From the NCBI RefSeq assembly GCF_000420945.1, contig NZ_ATVX01000001.1, forward strand, positions 1-64,000: a DNA stretch of 64,000 nt, given 5' to 3'. The position numbers were made by a program, and so were the translations under genes. The DNA is from Butyrivibrio sp. VCB2006. GTDB lineage: Bacteria; Bacillota; Clostridia; Lachnospirales; Lachnospiraceae. Under the pieces are notes generated by a model. It searched no databases and had not been told where the DNA came from. It worked only from the letters and a program-made list of their open reading frames with translations. Position 1 is the stretch's first letter. Each line of letters begins with the position of its first letter. This document shows, piece by piece, positions 41,375-49,506 of the stretch.

Positions 41375-41961
41375 TTATGGAAACAATCTTGAGTTTAGTT
41401 GGCCTTATGATATCAGCTTCACTTGTTAATAACGTAGTACTGAGCCAGTTCCTAGGACTGTGTCCATTCCTTGGAGTTTCCAAGAAGACTGACACTGCGC
41501 TTGGAATGGGAGGAGCCTGTATCTTCGTTATTACACTGGCATCTTTGGTATGTAGCATTATTTACAAGTTTATCTTGAATCCACTTGATCTGTCTTACCT
41601 TAAGACAATCGTATTCATTCTTGTAATTGCCATGCTGGTTCAGTTTGTTGAGATGATTCTTAAGAAATACATCGTATCCCTTTATCAGGCACTTGGTGTA
41701 TATCTTCCTCTTATCACAACTAACTGTGCAGTTCTTGGTGTAGCACTCAACAACGTTACAGATGGTTATACAATTCTTCAGAGCGTTGTTTGCGGTTTTG
41801 CTACTGCAGTTGGATTTACTATTGCAATAGTTATCCTGGCAGGACTTCGTGAGAAGATGGAATACAATGATATTCCGGCTCCTTTCAAGGGCATGCCACT
41901 GGTTCTTTTGACATCAGGACTTATGGCTATAGCGTTTACAGGATTTTCGGCACTCAAGTAA
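41371..41961 (+). CDS. rnfA: Rnf complex subunit A
   Basis: Integral membrane subunit, 196 residues, paralogous to RnfE, with the NNVVLSQFLGLCPFLGVS motif that carries a conserved Cys near the membrane iron-sulfur site. The start may be 41371 (4 nt after AGGAGG) or the in-frame ATG at 41377 (10 nt after); both fit. Confidence 0.96.
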   Translation: MIMETILSLVGLMISASLVNNVVLSQFLGLCPFLGVSKKTDTALGMGGACIFVITLASLVCSIIYKFILNPLDLSYLKTIVFILVIAMLVQFVEMILKKYIVSLYQALGVYLPLITTNCAVLGVALNNVTDGYTILQSVVCGFATAVGFTIAIVILAGLREKMEYNDIPAPFKGMPLVLLTSGLMAIAFTGFSALK

Positions 41962-41989
41962 GTGATTAAACTTTCAAGGAGATAAGACT

Positions 41990-42784
41990 ATGATTGGTGG
42001 AATACTTATTGCAACCTGTGTTGTTGCTGGTGTCGGAATTGTAATTGGTATAATCCTTGGCATAGCAGACATGAAGTTGCATGTAGATGTAGATGAAAAG
42101 GAAGCGGCTATTTTGGAAGTCCTTCCAGGTAATAACTGTGGTGGTTGTGGATATCCCGGATGTTCAGGATGTGCAGCAGCCATTGCAAAGGGTGAAGCAG
42201 CAGTTAATCAGTGCCCTGTTGGCGGAGCACCTGTAGCAAGTGCAATCTCAGAAATCATGGGAGTAGAGGCTGGAGATTCTAAGAGAATGGTAGCCTTCGT
42301 ACACTGTGGCGGTGATTGTGAGAAAGCTCAGCAGCAGTATGAGTACAACGGAGTAGCTGATTGTAGACTCCAGATGCAGGCTCCCGGTGCGGGATCTAAG
42401 ACCTGCGCATTCGGATGTCTTGGAGGCGGAAGCTGCGTATCTGTTTGTCAGTTCGACGCTATCCATGTTGTAAATGGCATCGCCGTTGTAGACAAGGAAG
42501 AGTGTAAGGCCTGCGGCAAGTGTATTGATATCTGCCCTCGCCATCTTATTGACCTTATACCTTACGATGCAAAAGAGTCTGTTGCCTGCAAATCTCAGGA
42601 TATGGGTAAGCTTGTTAACGGCTACTGTAAGGTTGGCTGTATCGCCTGCCATATCTGTGAAAAGAATTGCCCTGCTGGTGCTATCACTGTAGAGAACAAT
42701 GTGGCACATATCGATCAGGATAAATGCACACACTGCGGCACCTGCGTAGAGAAGTGCCCAAAGAAGGCTATTAAGGCTGTTTGA
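41990..42784 (+). CDS. rnfB: Rnf complex subunit B
   Basis: Ferredoxin-side subunit, 264 residues: N-terminal membrane helix, the four-Cys domain CGGCGYPGCSGC, a Cys-rich middle, and ferredoxin-type [4Fe-4S] motifs CKACGKCIDICP, CIACHICEKNCP and CTHCGTCVEKCP. Electrons from reduced ferredoxin enter here. Last gene of the operon, followed by a strong terminator. Confidence 0.96.
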   Translation: MIGGILIATCVVAGVGIVIGIILGIADMKLHVDVDEKEAAILEVLPGNNCGGCGYPGCSGCAAAIAKGEAAVNQCPVGGAPVASAISEIMGVEAGDSKRMVAFVHCGGDCEKAQQQYEYNGVADCRLQMQAPGAGSKTCAFGCLGGGSCVSVCQFDAIHVVNGIAVVDKEECKACGKCIDICPRHLIDLIPYDAKESVACKSQDMGKLVNGYCKVGCIACHICEKNCPAGAITVENNVAHIDQDKCTHCGTCVEKCPKKAIKAV

Positions 42785-42811
42785 TTCATACAATACTGAA
42801 AAAGATAATTT

Positions 42812-42850
42812 GAGAGATAATGCATATTAAATGTGCATTATCTCTCTTTT
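42812..42850 (+). terminator. Terminator of the rnf operon
   Basis: A perfect 13-bp stem (42812-42824 with 42834-42846; GAGAGATAATGCA) followed by TTTTT. Confidence 0.92.
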
Positions 42851-43009
42851 TGTAAAAGGTGATTTAAGGGGAATATAGCGCGGTAAAGATGTATTTTACG
42901 AACTTCTGGATACATGTAATTTTATGTACATTCAAAAAATCTTGTATATAATCTCGTCTTGTAGTTGAATATTATATGTGATACCTAAAATAATTTGAGG
43001 TGATACAGA

Positions 43010-43393
43010 TTGAATAAAAGTTTGTTTGGGAAAAATGATGTTAAACTGGTCGTGGGACTTTCTGTGGTTGCTCTGGTTATATGTGCAGTTCTGATGCTGT
43101 TTAAACAGGATGGAAAACAAGTAGTTGTTTCTGTTGATGGTGTTGTTGTGTCTACGTATTCCCTAAATGATAACGGAACTTATGAGATAGAAGGCTATAA
43201 CAAAGGCCTGAATACCCTTGTAATAGAAAATGGCGTAGCTTATATGTCAGATGCGTCATGCCCGGATCACTTATGTATGCATATGGGCAAAATTAGTAAG
43301 GTGGGACAGTCTATTATTTGTCTGCCTAACAGAGTTGTTGTTGAAATCAGGGGTAGCAAGGATGTGGAACCTGAGTATGATACTGTATCATAA
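43010..43393 (+). CDS. NusG domain II-containing membrane protein
   Basis: 127 residues: one N-terminal transmembrane helix (about 12-32) and an extracytoplasmic NusG-II-type beta domain with a CPDHLCMHMG motif whose two Cys may bind metal or form a disulfide. Such proteins are commonly encoded next to rnf or flavin-transfer genes. The start is the TTG at 43010, which follows GAGGTGA; there is no better ATG. Confidence 0.85.
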   Translation: MNKSLFGKNDVKLVVGLSVVALVICAVLMLFKQDGKQVVVSVDGVVVSTYSLNDNGTYEIEGYNKGLNTLVIENGVAYMSDASCPDHLCMHMGKISKVGQSIICLPNRVVVEIRGSKDVEPEYDTVS

Positions 43394-43459
43394 GCAGATT
43401 TAAATTATTAGAAAGCAGTACGTGCATGATTTTGGAATTTGAGACGTTGGAGAATAGAT

Positions 43460-43963
43460 TTGAATACTAAGAAAATATCTTTATATGGAGTTCTAATAGC
43501 ATTAGCACTAATACTTAGCTATGTCGAGACCCAGATTCCTGCCTTTGTGGCAATTCCGGGAATGAAACTGGGTTTAACCAATATTGTTGTTTTGGTCACA
43601 CTTTATTATCTTGATGAAAAAAGTGCTATGGCAATTAATGTTCTTAGAATAATCATAGTTTCAGTTTTGTTTGGAACAGCTATGAGCTTTGCGTTTTCTC
43701 TGGTAGGTGGAATGCTTAGCACAGTTATGATGATCGTACTAAAAAGAATCGGCAAGTTCAGGATTATCGGTGTCAGTGCTGTTGGCGGCGTTACCCATAA
43801 TATCGGACAGATTATCACTGCTATGGTGTTACTGGGGACAAAGGCAATTGCCTGGTATCTTCCGGTGCTATGGATTACGGGGGTTTTCAGTGGCATCCTG
43901 ATTGGCGTTATCGGCGGGATGGTATATGAGAGGCTCTCAAAAATAAATATTGATGAAAAATAA
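43460..43963 (+). CDS. Gx transporter family membrane protein (heptaprenyl synthase component I type)
   Basis: 167 residues, five to six hydrophobic segments, with IPGMKLGLTNIVVL and FSLVGGMLS motifs of the family long labelled heptaprenyl diphosphate synthase component I, now seen as an ECF-like S component of unknown substrate. The TTG at 43460 follows TTGGAG at a good distance, better than the upstream TTG at 43439. The gene follows the NusG-II gene by 66 bp, an arrangement common in this family's neighbourhoods. Confidence 0.85.
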   Translation: MNTKKISLYGVLIALALILSYVETQIPAFVAIPGMKLGLTNIVVLVTLYYLDEKSAMAINVLRIIIVSVLFGTAMSFAFSLVGGMLSTVMMIVLKRIGKFRIIGVSAVGGVTHNIGQIITAMVLLGTKAIAWYLPVLWITGVFSGILIGVIGGMVYERLSKINIDEK

Positions 43964-44028
43964 TGATCTGTGGAGCTAGTGTTTACCTGCAATTTTTATG
44001 CTTCACAGATTATTCACAAAAAAGTATC

Positions 44029-44056
44029 TTGCTTTTTCATTCTCTTTCTGTATAAT
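44029..44056 (+). promoter_or_regulatory. Promoter of the coiled-coil/CobW locus
   Basis: TTGCTT at 44029-44034, 16-bp spacer, TATAAT at 44051-44056. It predicts a leader of about 150 nt before the ATG at 44216. Confidence 0.55.
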
Positions 44057-44063
44057 GAATTTT

Positions 44064-44201
44064 CGTCGGCATTCTGCTGACAAATAGTCACGAGAAATCT
44101 CTCGATGACGATTCCACATTTAATTATTTATAGTATGCGTCAAAGGGCTACTATTGGGATATCATTTCGTCTCTTTTTGTGCTCTTTTGTGCGCAAAAGA
44201 G
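44064..44201 (+). promoter_or_regulatory. Structured 5' leader with three hairpins
   Basis: The leader before the 44216 gene can form GTCGGC/GCTGAC, CGAGA/TCTCG and, directly before the ribosome site, a perfect CTCTTTTG-TGCG-CAAAAGAG stem (44182-44189 with 44194-44201). The AAGGGAG ribosome site follows at once. No known riboswitch class is recognised. Control of translation by this fold is only a possibility. Confidence 0.4.
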
Positions 44202-44215
44202 AAAGGGAGAAAGAA

Positions 44216-45934
44216 ATGAAGCTGTTTATGAAGAAAGAAAAAGGAACTAATTCTGTAAAAGATCTGCTTAAAAAGCTTAAGAGGCATGACACAAAGGTTG
44301 TGGCTATTGCTGTAATTATTGCTCTTGTTTTAAGCGGAGGACTGATCTACATCAGTACACCTATTGTTGCAGAAAATGCGACAGAAGGACTGGCTGAGAG
44401 TGAGAGACTTGCTAACCAGGATACTGTAGATAAGCTTGGCGAAATCGGTGAGTACTTAAGTGAACTTGATAAAGTTGTTACAAGTAATCAGGAGAGCCTT
44501 AATTCAATAAATGAGAGGTCTGATTCCGAAAACTCTGAGGCAACAAGTGCTATTAGTGAGAAGGTAATCGGCATTGACAGTAAACTTAAGGAAGTACACA
44601 CAAACATCGATGGAACTACCACTAAGATTGAGAATCTGAAAACTATTATTGAAAAAGGTGATTCAGATAATAAAGAACAGATTGAAAAGGAATTCACTGT
44701 AATTAATGCTGATCTTGACAGCATCAAGTCAGATTACGACAGTGCACAGAGCCAGATCAAGGAGCTTATGGATAAGCTTCAGAAAGAAATTGACTCAGGA
44801 AATAAGCAGCTTGATGAGAAGGCTGCCGACAATCATAAGGCTCTTTTGAATGAGCTTTCTTCTATGAACAAAAGCATGGATGAAAAGAGCTCCAAGTCCA
44901 TCGCTACTTTTCAGGAAGATATTTCTGCTCTCGGCATGAGCGTTACTAAAAAACTTGATGATTACCAGAACACAATGAACAACAATATTGAAGAAGTTAA
45001 CAATAATGTGAATAACAACTTTAACAATATCAACAAGTCTGTTGGCGATGGCTTTGGCGATTTGAAGAGCTATATAGATTCCTCAGCTAAGAACATCAAT
45101 GATAAACTTGACCTGGTTTTTCAGCGTGTGAGTGACGGTAAAAAGAAATTAGTATCCACGTTACTCACTTACGGAATTTCCGTTAAAGAGGATGCTAAAT
45201 TTGATGACATTAATAATGGAATCATAGAACTTGGAGACAAAATGCGTGATGCTGAAAGAAAAATAGAAGATAGCGAGCATTCCGTAACTCCTGAAAAGAT
45301 ACTTGCCGGACAGACAGTCACAGTAAATGACCAGACTATTACCGGTACAGCAACCAGTGATGCGTCATGCCTTTCTGATCACATTTTATCCGGACAGACC
45401 GCCTATGTTAATGGCGCAATGGTAATAGGAACAATGGCAAATCATGGATCTGTTAATATAGCGTTATCAAAAGACAATCGTTCACAGTCACTGGAAGCCG
45501 GATACTATGATTCCATTACAGTAACTGCAGATATTTCCAGTCTGCCTGCAAATATTACATATACTCATCATGTCCACAGTAATTCTGCCACAGATAAGAC
45601 TGTTGTTGATACTTCTTTTTCATCCGGAAAGGCTTATGGCGGAGATACCAGTTCATCTAAGGGAGGCTGCTTTAATGAACCTATTTATGGTCCTTGCGGT
45701 GGAAGCGGAGAAGCACTTTATGAAGATTATGGTGGATACTACTATGATTATGATGGGGATGGTCAGCTTGATCAAAATGTATTTCATTATGGCTTTTGTA
45801 CTACCTGCGGCGGAAGAGTAGATGCGGGTGGCTATGGACAAATCGGAAGATGCGATAATCAGCGAGTAATTGGATATAAAGCATCCTGCGGAAAGGTTTC
45901 GGGACAGGTTATTGCAGCAGAAGTTACGTACTAA
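44216..45934 (+). CDS. Membrane-anchored coiled-coil protein with phage-tail-like repeats
   Basis: I do not know this gene's function. From ATG 44216 (after AAGGGAG), 572 residues: basic N-terminus, one transmembrane helix (about 27-48), a long coiled coil (about 60-300, rich in Asp, Lys, Ser and Asn), then a module like those in phage tail fibres. Residues 310-340 (STLLTYGISVKEDAKFDDI) match the 'GV..ADATF..MA' pattern, and 361-408 hold two repeats of ILxGQTxxVNxxxIxGT. The C-terminal 95 residues are Gly/Tyr-rich with C485, C494, C528, C531, C546 and C558 (CTTCGGR) and a DYDGDGQLD acidic loop. Probably a surface stalk. It heads the CobW locus. Confidence 0.8.
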   Translation: MKLFMKKEKGTNSVKDLLKKLKRHDTKVVAIAVIIALVLSGGLIYISTPIVAENATEGLAESERLANQDTVDKLGEIGEYLSELDKVVTSNQESLNSINERSDSENSEATSAISEKVIGIDSKLKEVHTNIDGTTTKIENLKTIIEKGDSDNKEQIEKEFTVINADLDSIKSDYDSAQSQIKELMDKLQKEIDSGNKQLDEKAADNHKALLNELSSMNKSMDEKSSKSIATFQEDISALGMSVTKKLDDYQNTMNNNIEEVNNNVNNNFNNINKSVGDGFGDLKSYIDSSAKNINDKLDLVFQRVSDGKKKLVSTLLTYGISVKEDAKFDDINNGIIELGDKMRDAERKIEDSEHSVTPEKILAGQTVTVNDQTITGTATSDASCLSDHILSGQTAYVNGAMVIGTMANHGSVNIALSKDNRSQSLEAGYYDSITVTADISSLPANITYTHHVHSNSATDKTVVDTSFSSGKAYGGDTSSSKGGCFNEPIYGPCGGSGEALYEDYGGYYYDYDGDGQLDQNVFHYGFCTTCGGRVDAGGYGQIGRCDNQRVIGYKASCGKVSGQVIAAEVTY

Positions 45935-45937
45935 TGC

Positions 45938-46033
45938 ATGAAAGCGGCATTCTTGACATTATGTTTGTCTGTGCTTACAATGATGGTTGTTGTAGTGTAT
46001 ATAGCACAGATATGTGCAGAATGGAGCGAATAA
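45938..46033 (+). CDS. Candidate 31-residue membrane peptide, translationally coupled
   Basis: ATG at 45938 lies 3 bp after the stop of the coiled-coil gene and its own stop (46031-46033) abuts the ATG of the CobW gene (TAAATG). The peptide starts MKAAFLTLCLSVLTMM, continues with a Val-rich hydrophobic core and ends AEWSE, so it would be a single transmembrane helix. There is no ribosome site of its own, so translation would depend on re-initiation from the upstream gene. The CobW ribosome site (GGAG, 46023-46026) lies inside it. It may be only a spacer; the exact fit favours a real gene. Confidence 0.5.
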   Translation: MKAAFLTLCLSVLTMMVVVVYIAQICAEWSE

Positions 46034-47314
46034 ATGACCAAGATTGATATTATTTCAGGCTTCTTGGGAGCTGGTAAGACAACTCTTATCAAGAAGCTTT
46101 TAAAAGAAGCATTAAATGGAACAAAGGTGGTTCTTATTGAAAATGAGTTCGGAGAGATTGGTATTGACGGAGGTTTCCTTAAGGAAGCCGGAATCGAAAT
46201 CACAGAGATGAATTCAGGTTGTATTTGCTGCTCACTTGTTGGAGATTTCGAGACATCTCTTCAGCAGGTTATGGATCAGTATGAACCTGAGCGTATTCTT
46301 ATCGAGCCATCAGGTGTAGGTAAGCTTTCTGATGTTATGAGAGCCATCCAGAATATTGCAGAAGGTTCAGCAAATATGGAACTTAACAGCGCTGTAACTG
46401 TTGTTGATGTTTCCAAGGCAAAGGTATATATCAAGAACTTTGGTGAGTTCTTTATTAATCAGATTGAGAATGCCGGAACTGTTATTCTTACAAGAACAGA
46501 CAAGGCTGATCAGAAGAAGATTGAGGATGCCGTAGAGCTTATTCGTCAGCACAATGCGAAGGCTACTATTATCACAACTCCTCTTGATCAGATTACAGGT
46601 AAAGAGATCCTGGATACTTTCGAGGGTAACAATGACCTTGAGGCAGAGCTTCTTAAGCAGGTAATGGAAGAGGAAGAACATCATCACCATCATCATCACG
46701 ATCATGGCAGCCACAAGGTTGTTAACGAAGATGGTTCAGTAGTATACAAGGCACATCACGATGAAGATGAGTGCGATGACGAGGAGTGCAGCTGTCATCA
46801 CCACCATCATGACCATGACGACGATGACCACGACGAGCACGAGCATCATCATCACCACCATGATCATGACGACGATGATCACGATGAGCATGAGCATCAT
46901 CACCACCATCATGACCACGACGACGATGATCACGATGAGCATGAGCACCACCATCATCATGACCATGACGAGGACGACCATGATGAACATGAACATCATC
47001 ATCACCATCATGATCACGACCATGATCACGCAGCTCACGATGTATTTGTTAGCTGGGGTATGGAGACACCTCTTAAGTACACCAAGGAAGAAATCGAGAA
47101 GATGCTTGGACAGCTTGAGGACGAGGAGAGATTCGGTATCGTTCTTCGTACAAAGGGTGTTGTTCCTACAGCAGATGGTCAGTGGATTGAATTCGACTAT
47201 GTTCCCGGAGAAGCAGATGTAAGAAATGGCGCCGCAGATGTAACAGGTAAGTTCTGCGTAATCGGGTCACAGCTTAAGGAAGAGAATCTAGAGAAGCTTT
47301 TCAGAAGACTGTAA
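46034..47314 (+). CDS. CobW/COG0523 GTPase with a giant His-rich insert
   Basis: 426 residues. N-terminal G3E GTPase domain: Walker A GFLGAGKTT (9-17), ENEFGEIGID, the metal-binding CICC (63-66), and IEPSGVG. Residues about 216-335 are a low-complexity His/Asp/Glu insert with more than 50 His, mostly in five repeats of about 17 residues (HHHHHHDHDDDDHDEHE), with a CDDEECSC segment before them. The C-terminal CobW domain (about 340-426) follows. COG0523 GTPases deliver Zn, Ni or cobalt to client proteins; the insert should store or buffer metal. Which metal cannot be read from the sequence. Confidence 0.92.
   Translation: MTKIDIISGFLGAGKTTLIKKLLKEALNGTKVVLIENEFGEIGIDGGFLKEAGIEITEMNSGCICCSLVGDFETSLQQVMDQYEPERILIEPSGVGKLSDVMRAIQNIAEGSANMELNSAVTVVDVSKAKVYIKNFGEFFINQIENAGTVILTRTDKADQKKIEDAVELIRQHNAKATIITTPLDQITGKEILDTFEGNNDLEAELLKQVMEEEEHHHHHHHDHGSHKVVNEDGSVVYKAHHDEDECDDEECSCHHHHHDHDDDDHDEHEHHHHHHDHDDDDHDEHEHHHHHHDHDDDDHDEHEHHHHHDHDEDDHDEHEHHHHHHDHDHDHAAHDVFVSWGMETPLKYTKEEIEKMLGQLEDEERFGIVLRTKGVVPTADGQWIEFDYVPGEADVRNGAADVTGKFCVIGSQLKEENLEKLFRRL
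46793..47037 (+). repeat. 51-bp in-frame tandem repeat encoding the His-rich insert
   Basis: Five successive units, of which three are full-length or nearly so, 17 codons (51 bp) each and two a codon shorter, built almost only of CAT/CAC, GAT/GAC and GAG codons. Synonymous CAT/CAC changes between units show that the protein repeat is kept while the DNA drifts. Such repeats can change unit number by slippage or recombination. Confidence 0.85.
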
Positions 47315-47335
47315 TAAATAATTAGCAGGTAAATT

Positions 47336-47369
47336 ATACCGTCATGTCTTTAACCGGATGTGACGGTAT
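47336..47369 (+). terminator. Stem-loop between the two GTPase genes
   Basis: ATACCGTCA (47336-47344) pairs with TGACGGTAT (47361-47369). The T stretch after it is weak (TCGGTGTTTTAT), so partial termination or mRNA processing is more likely than full termination. Confidence 0.45.
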
Positions 47370-47399
47370 TCGGTGTTTTATATGATTAGGAGAGTCAAA

Positions 47400-48341
47400 T
47401 TGAAACCAGTATATATAATTAACGGATTTCTTGACAGCGGCAAGACAGATTTCTTCCGCTACACAATTGCACAGCAATATTTCAGAACAAAGGGCAAGAC
47501 ACTTCTCATTGTTTGTGAGGATGGCGAAAATGATTACGAGGAGAAGCTCCTTAAGTCAACTAATACAGTAGTAGAGAGAATCGAGGATGAAGAGGACTTT
47601 AATCCTGATGCTCTTGTAGCTCTTGATTCCAAGCACAATCCAGAGCGTATTCTTGTTGAGTACAACGGTATGTGGAACTTCAAGAACATGAGACTTCCAG
47701 TAATGTGGAATCTTGAGCAGCAGATTACAGTTATTGATGCTTCCAGCTTTGAGCTGTATTTCAATAATATGAAGTCACTTCTTGCTGAGCAGATTCGTAA
47801 TTCAGATCTGATTCTTTTCAACAGATGTGATGGAATTGAGGACCTTGCTTCTTATAAGAGAAATGTTAAGGCTATTAACCAGAAGGCTGATATTATCTTT
47901 GAGGACAAGAATGGTGAGGTTGATGTAACTCTTGATGAGGATCTTCCATTTGATCTTAATGCTAACCCTATAGATCTTAACAACTACGGTTATGGAATGT
48001 TCTACCTTGATGCTCTAGACCATGTTGAGAGATATGAGGGCAAGACAGTTAGATTTAAGGGTATGGTGCTCAAGCCTGAAGAATTCCCTGAGAACAGATT
48101 TGTTCCGGGAAGAATGGCTATGACTTGCTGCGCACAGGATATGCAGTTTCTTGGCTTTGCTTGTGAATACGAAGACACTAAGTCTTTAGTAGAAAAAGAC
48201 TGGGTTCTTGTAACTGCCAAGGTTGTAAAAGAGTATGTGGCTGAATATCAGGGTGAGGGCCCTGTTCTTAAGGCTATTTCTGTAGAGAAGACAAACGCAC
48301 CTGACAATCAGGTTATAGATTTCTCTAATCCGGAACAGTAA
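47400..48341 (+). CDS. CobW-like GTPase with a DUF1980-like C-terminal domain
   Basis: 313 residues from the TTG at 47400, 8 nt after AGGAG. The Walker A GFLDSGKTD (9-17) and guanine-specificity-like NRCD place it in the G3E/CobW group, but the CxCC metal motif is missing. From about residue 205 the sequence reads RFKGMVLKPEEFPENRF and RMAMTCCAQDMQFLGFACE, like the C-terminal part of TIGR03943/DUF1980 proteins, which usually act with a separate permease. The two appear fused here. It follows the His-rich CobW gene and precedes a membrane protein gene, suggesting one pathway. Confidence 0.8.
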   Translation: MKPVYIINGFLDSGKTDFFRYTIAQQYFRTKGKTLLIVCEDGENDYEEKLLKSTNTVVERIEDEEDFNPDALVALDSKHNPERILVEYNGMWNFKNMRLPVMWNLEQQITVIDASSFELYFNNMKSLLAEQIRNSDLILFNRCDGIEDLASYKRNVKAINQKADIIFEDKNGEVDVTLDEDLPFDLNANPIDLNNYGYGMFYLDALDHVERYEGKTVRFKGMVLKPEEFPENRFVPGRMAMTCCAQDMQFLGFACEYEDTKSLVEKDWVLVTAKVVKEYVAEYQGEGPVLKAISVEKTNAPDNQVIDFSNPEQ

Positions 48342-48362
48342 TTCTTTATTCAGGGGGGAGCA

Positions 48363-49421
48363 ATGTTTAACTATAATCCACCACAGTGGCTTTTTCTTTT
48401 CTTTTTCTACAGTTTTTGTGGATGGTGTTGGGAAACAGCTTATGTATCGATTTTAGAAAAACGATTTGTAAACAGGGGCTTTATGAGAGGCCCCTTTTTG
48501 CCTTTGTATGGATGCGGCGGAACAATGATGCTGATCGTATCTAAACCATTCTATGATAATCTTTTGCTGGTCTATATCGCAGGATGTATCGGAGCAACTG
48601 TACTTGAATATCTTACCGGAGTTCTCATGGAGACTCTTTTCAAAGTGAGATATTGGACCTATGATCACAAGAAGTTTAACTATAAAGGCTATGTATGTCT
48701 TGAATCTTCTTTGTTCTGGGGAGTATGCACGGTTGTCTTTTCACATTTCCTGCAGCTTCCTATAGAAAAAGTTCTTTTGATGCTTCCAATGAGATTTGTA
48801 TCCACTGCGACGATAGTGCTAACAGCTCTTGTCAGCTGCGATTTCATGATTGCCTTTAAGACAGCTCTGGAACTTCGCGATATCCTTGCTTATATGGATA
48901 AGGCTAAAGAAGAAATGAAAAAGATGCAAAAACGTCTTGATGCCTTGGTAGCATTTAAAGGAGAGAATGTTAAAGAAGGTATAGGTAGTACTGTTGAGGG
49001 CATCGGCAATAGGATCGAAGGAATCGGAGCCGGTATAAGTAACAGGGTTGAAGGTATAAGTAACAGAGTTGAAGGTATAAGCAATGGTATCAGTAATAGA
49101 GTAGAAGGCATTGGCGCAGGCATTAGTAGTAGAATGGATGTGCTGAGTTCATCCCTGGAGAAATCATTTTCTGCTATCAGGGAAAAGATAATGCTCAATC
49201 CTTCAGACTATGTAATGGGCGTAAGAGAAGAGGTATCTGAACTTTATGCCAAGTATAGGATAATAATGGACAGAGTAACTCCAAGCCCGGTTAAGAACTT
49301 TTTTGAGTGGTATAAAGAGCGTACCATTATGGGTAACCCTACCATGTCTTCTGAGAGATTCAAGTTCAGCCTTGAGGAAGTAAAAGAGAGAGTACTTAGA
49401 AGAAACAAAAATGAAGAATGA
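48363..49421 (+). CDS. CmpB-type (PF06541) membrane protein with repeat tail
   Basis: 352 residues. The N-terminal 190 residues have about five transmembrane helices and motifs of the putative ABC permease CmpB family (YSFCGWCWET, NRGFMRGPFLPLYG, LEYLTGVLME). Then a short coiled coil (about 180-203) and a low-complexity stretch (about 206-258) of seven-residue units like ISNRVEG, and a basic C-terminus. Its transported substrate is unknown. Twenty-one base pairs separate it from the GTPase gene. The family has no proven transport activity that I know of. Confidence 0.8.
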   Translation: MFNYNPPQWLFLFFFYSFCGWCWETAYVSILEKRFVNRGFMRGPFLPLYGCGGTMMLIVSKPFYDNLLLVYIAGCIGATVLEYLTGVLMETLFKVRYWTYDHKKFNYKGYVCLESSLFWGVCTVVFSHFLQLPIEKVLLMLPMRFVSTATIVLTALVSCDFMIAFKTALELRDILAYMDKAKEEMKKMQKRLDALVAFKGENVKEGIGSTVEGIGNRIEGIGAGISNRVEGISNRVEGISNGISNRVEGIGAGISSRMDVLSSSLEKSFSAIREKIMLNPSDYVMGVREEVSELYAKYRIIMDRVTPSPVKNFFEWYKERTIMGNPTMSSERFKFSLEEVKERVLRRNKNEE

Positions 49422-49444
49422 TCTTATAAAAGATTAAGATAATA

Positions 49445-49478
49445 AAAAACCTCGCATCGGTGAGAAGATGCGAGGTTT
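49445..49478. terminator. Bidirectional terminator between CmpB-like and rpsT genes
   Basis: A perfect 13-bp stem (49445-49457 with 49466-49478; AAAACCTCGCATC), loop GGTGAGAA, A-rich left and T-rich right. Convergent genes. Confidence 0.9.
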
Positions 49479-49506
49479 TATAATATACATATTTATATTC
49501 TGAAAG

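Noticed and set aside
44216-45934. Prophage tail gene
   Set aside because: Repeats resemble tail proteins, but no other phage gene, integrase or attachment site is nearby and it has a transmembrane anchor.
46736-47038. Met/Val-rich and Thr/Ile-rich reading frames overlapping the His-rich CobW insert
   Set aside because: They are shadows of the CAT/GAT codon repeats in other frames, with no ribosome site.
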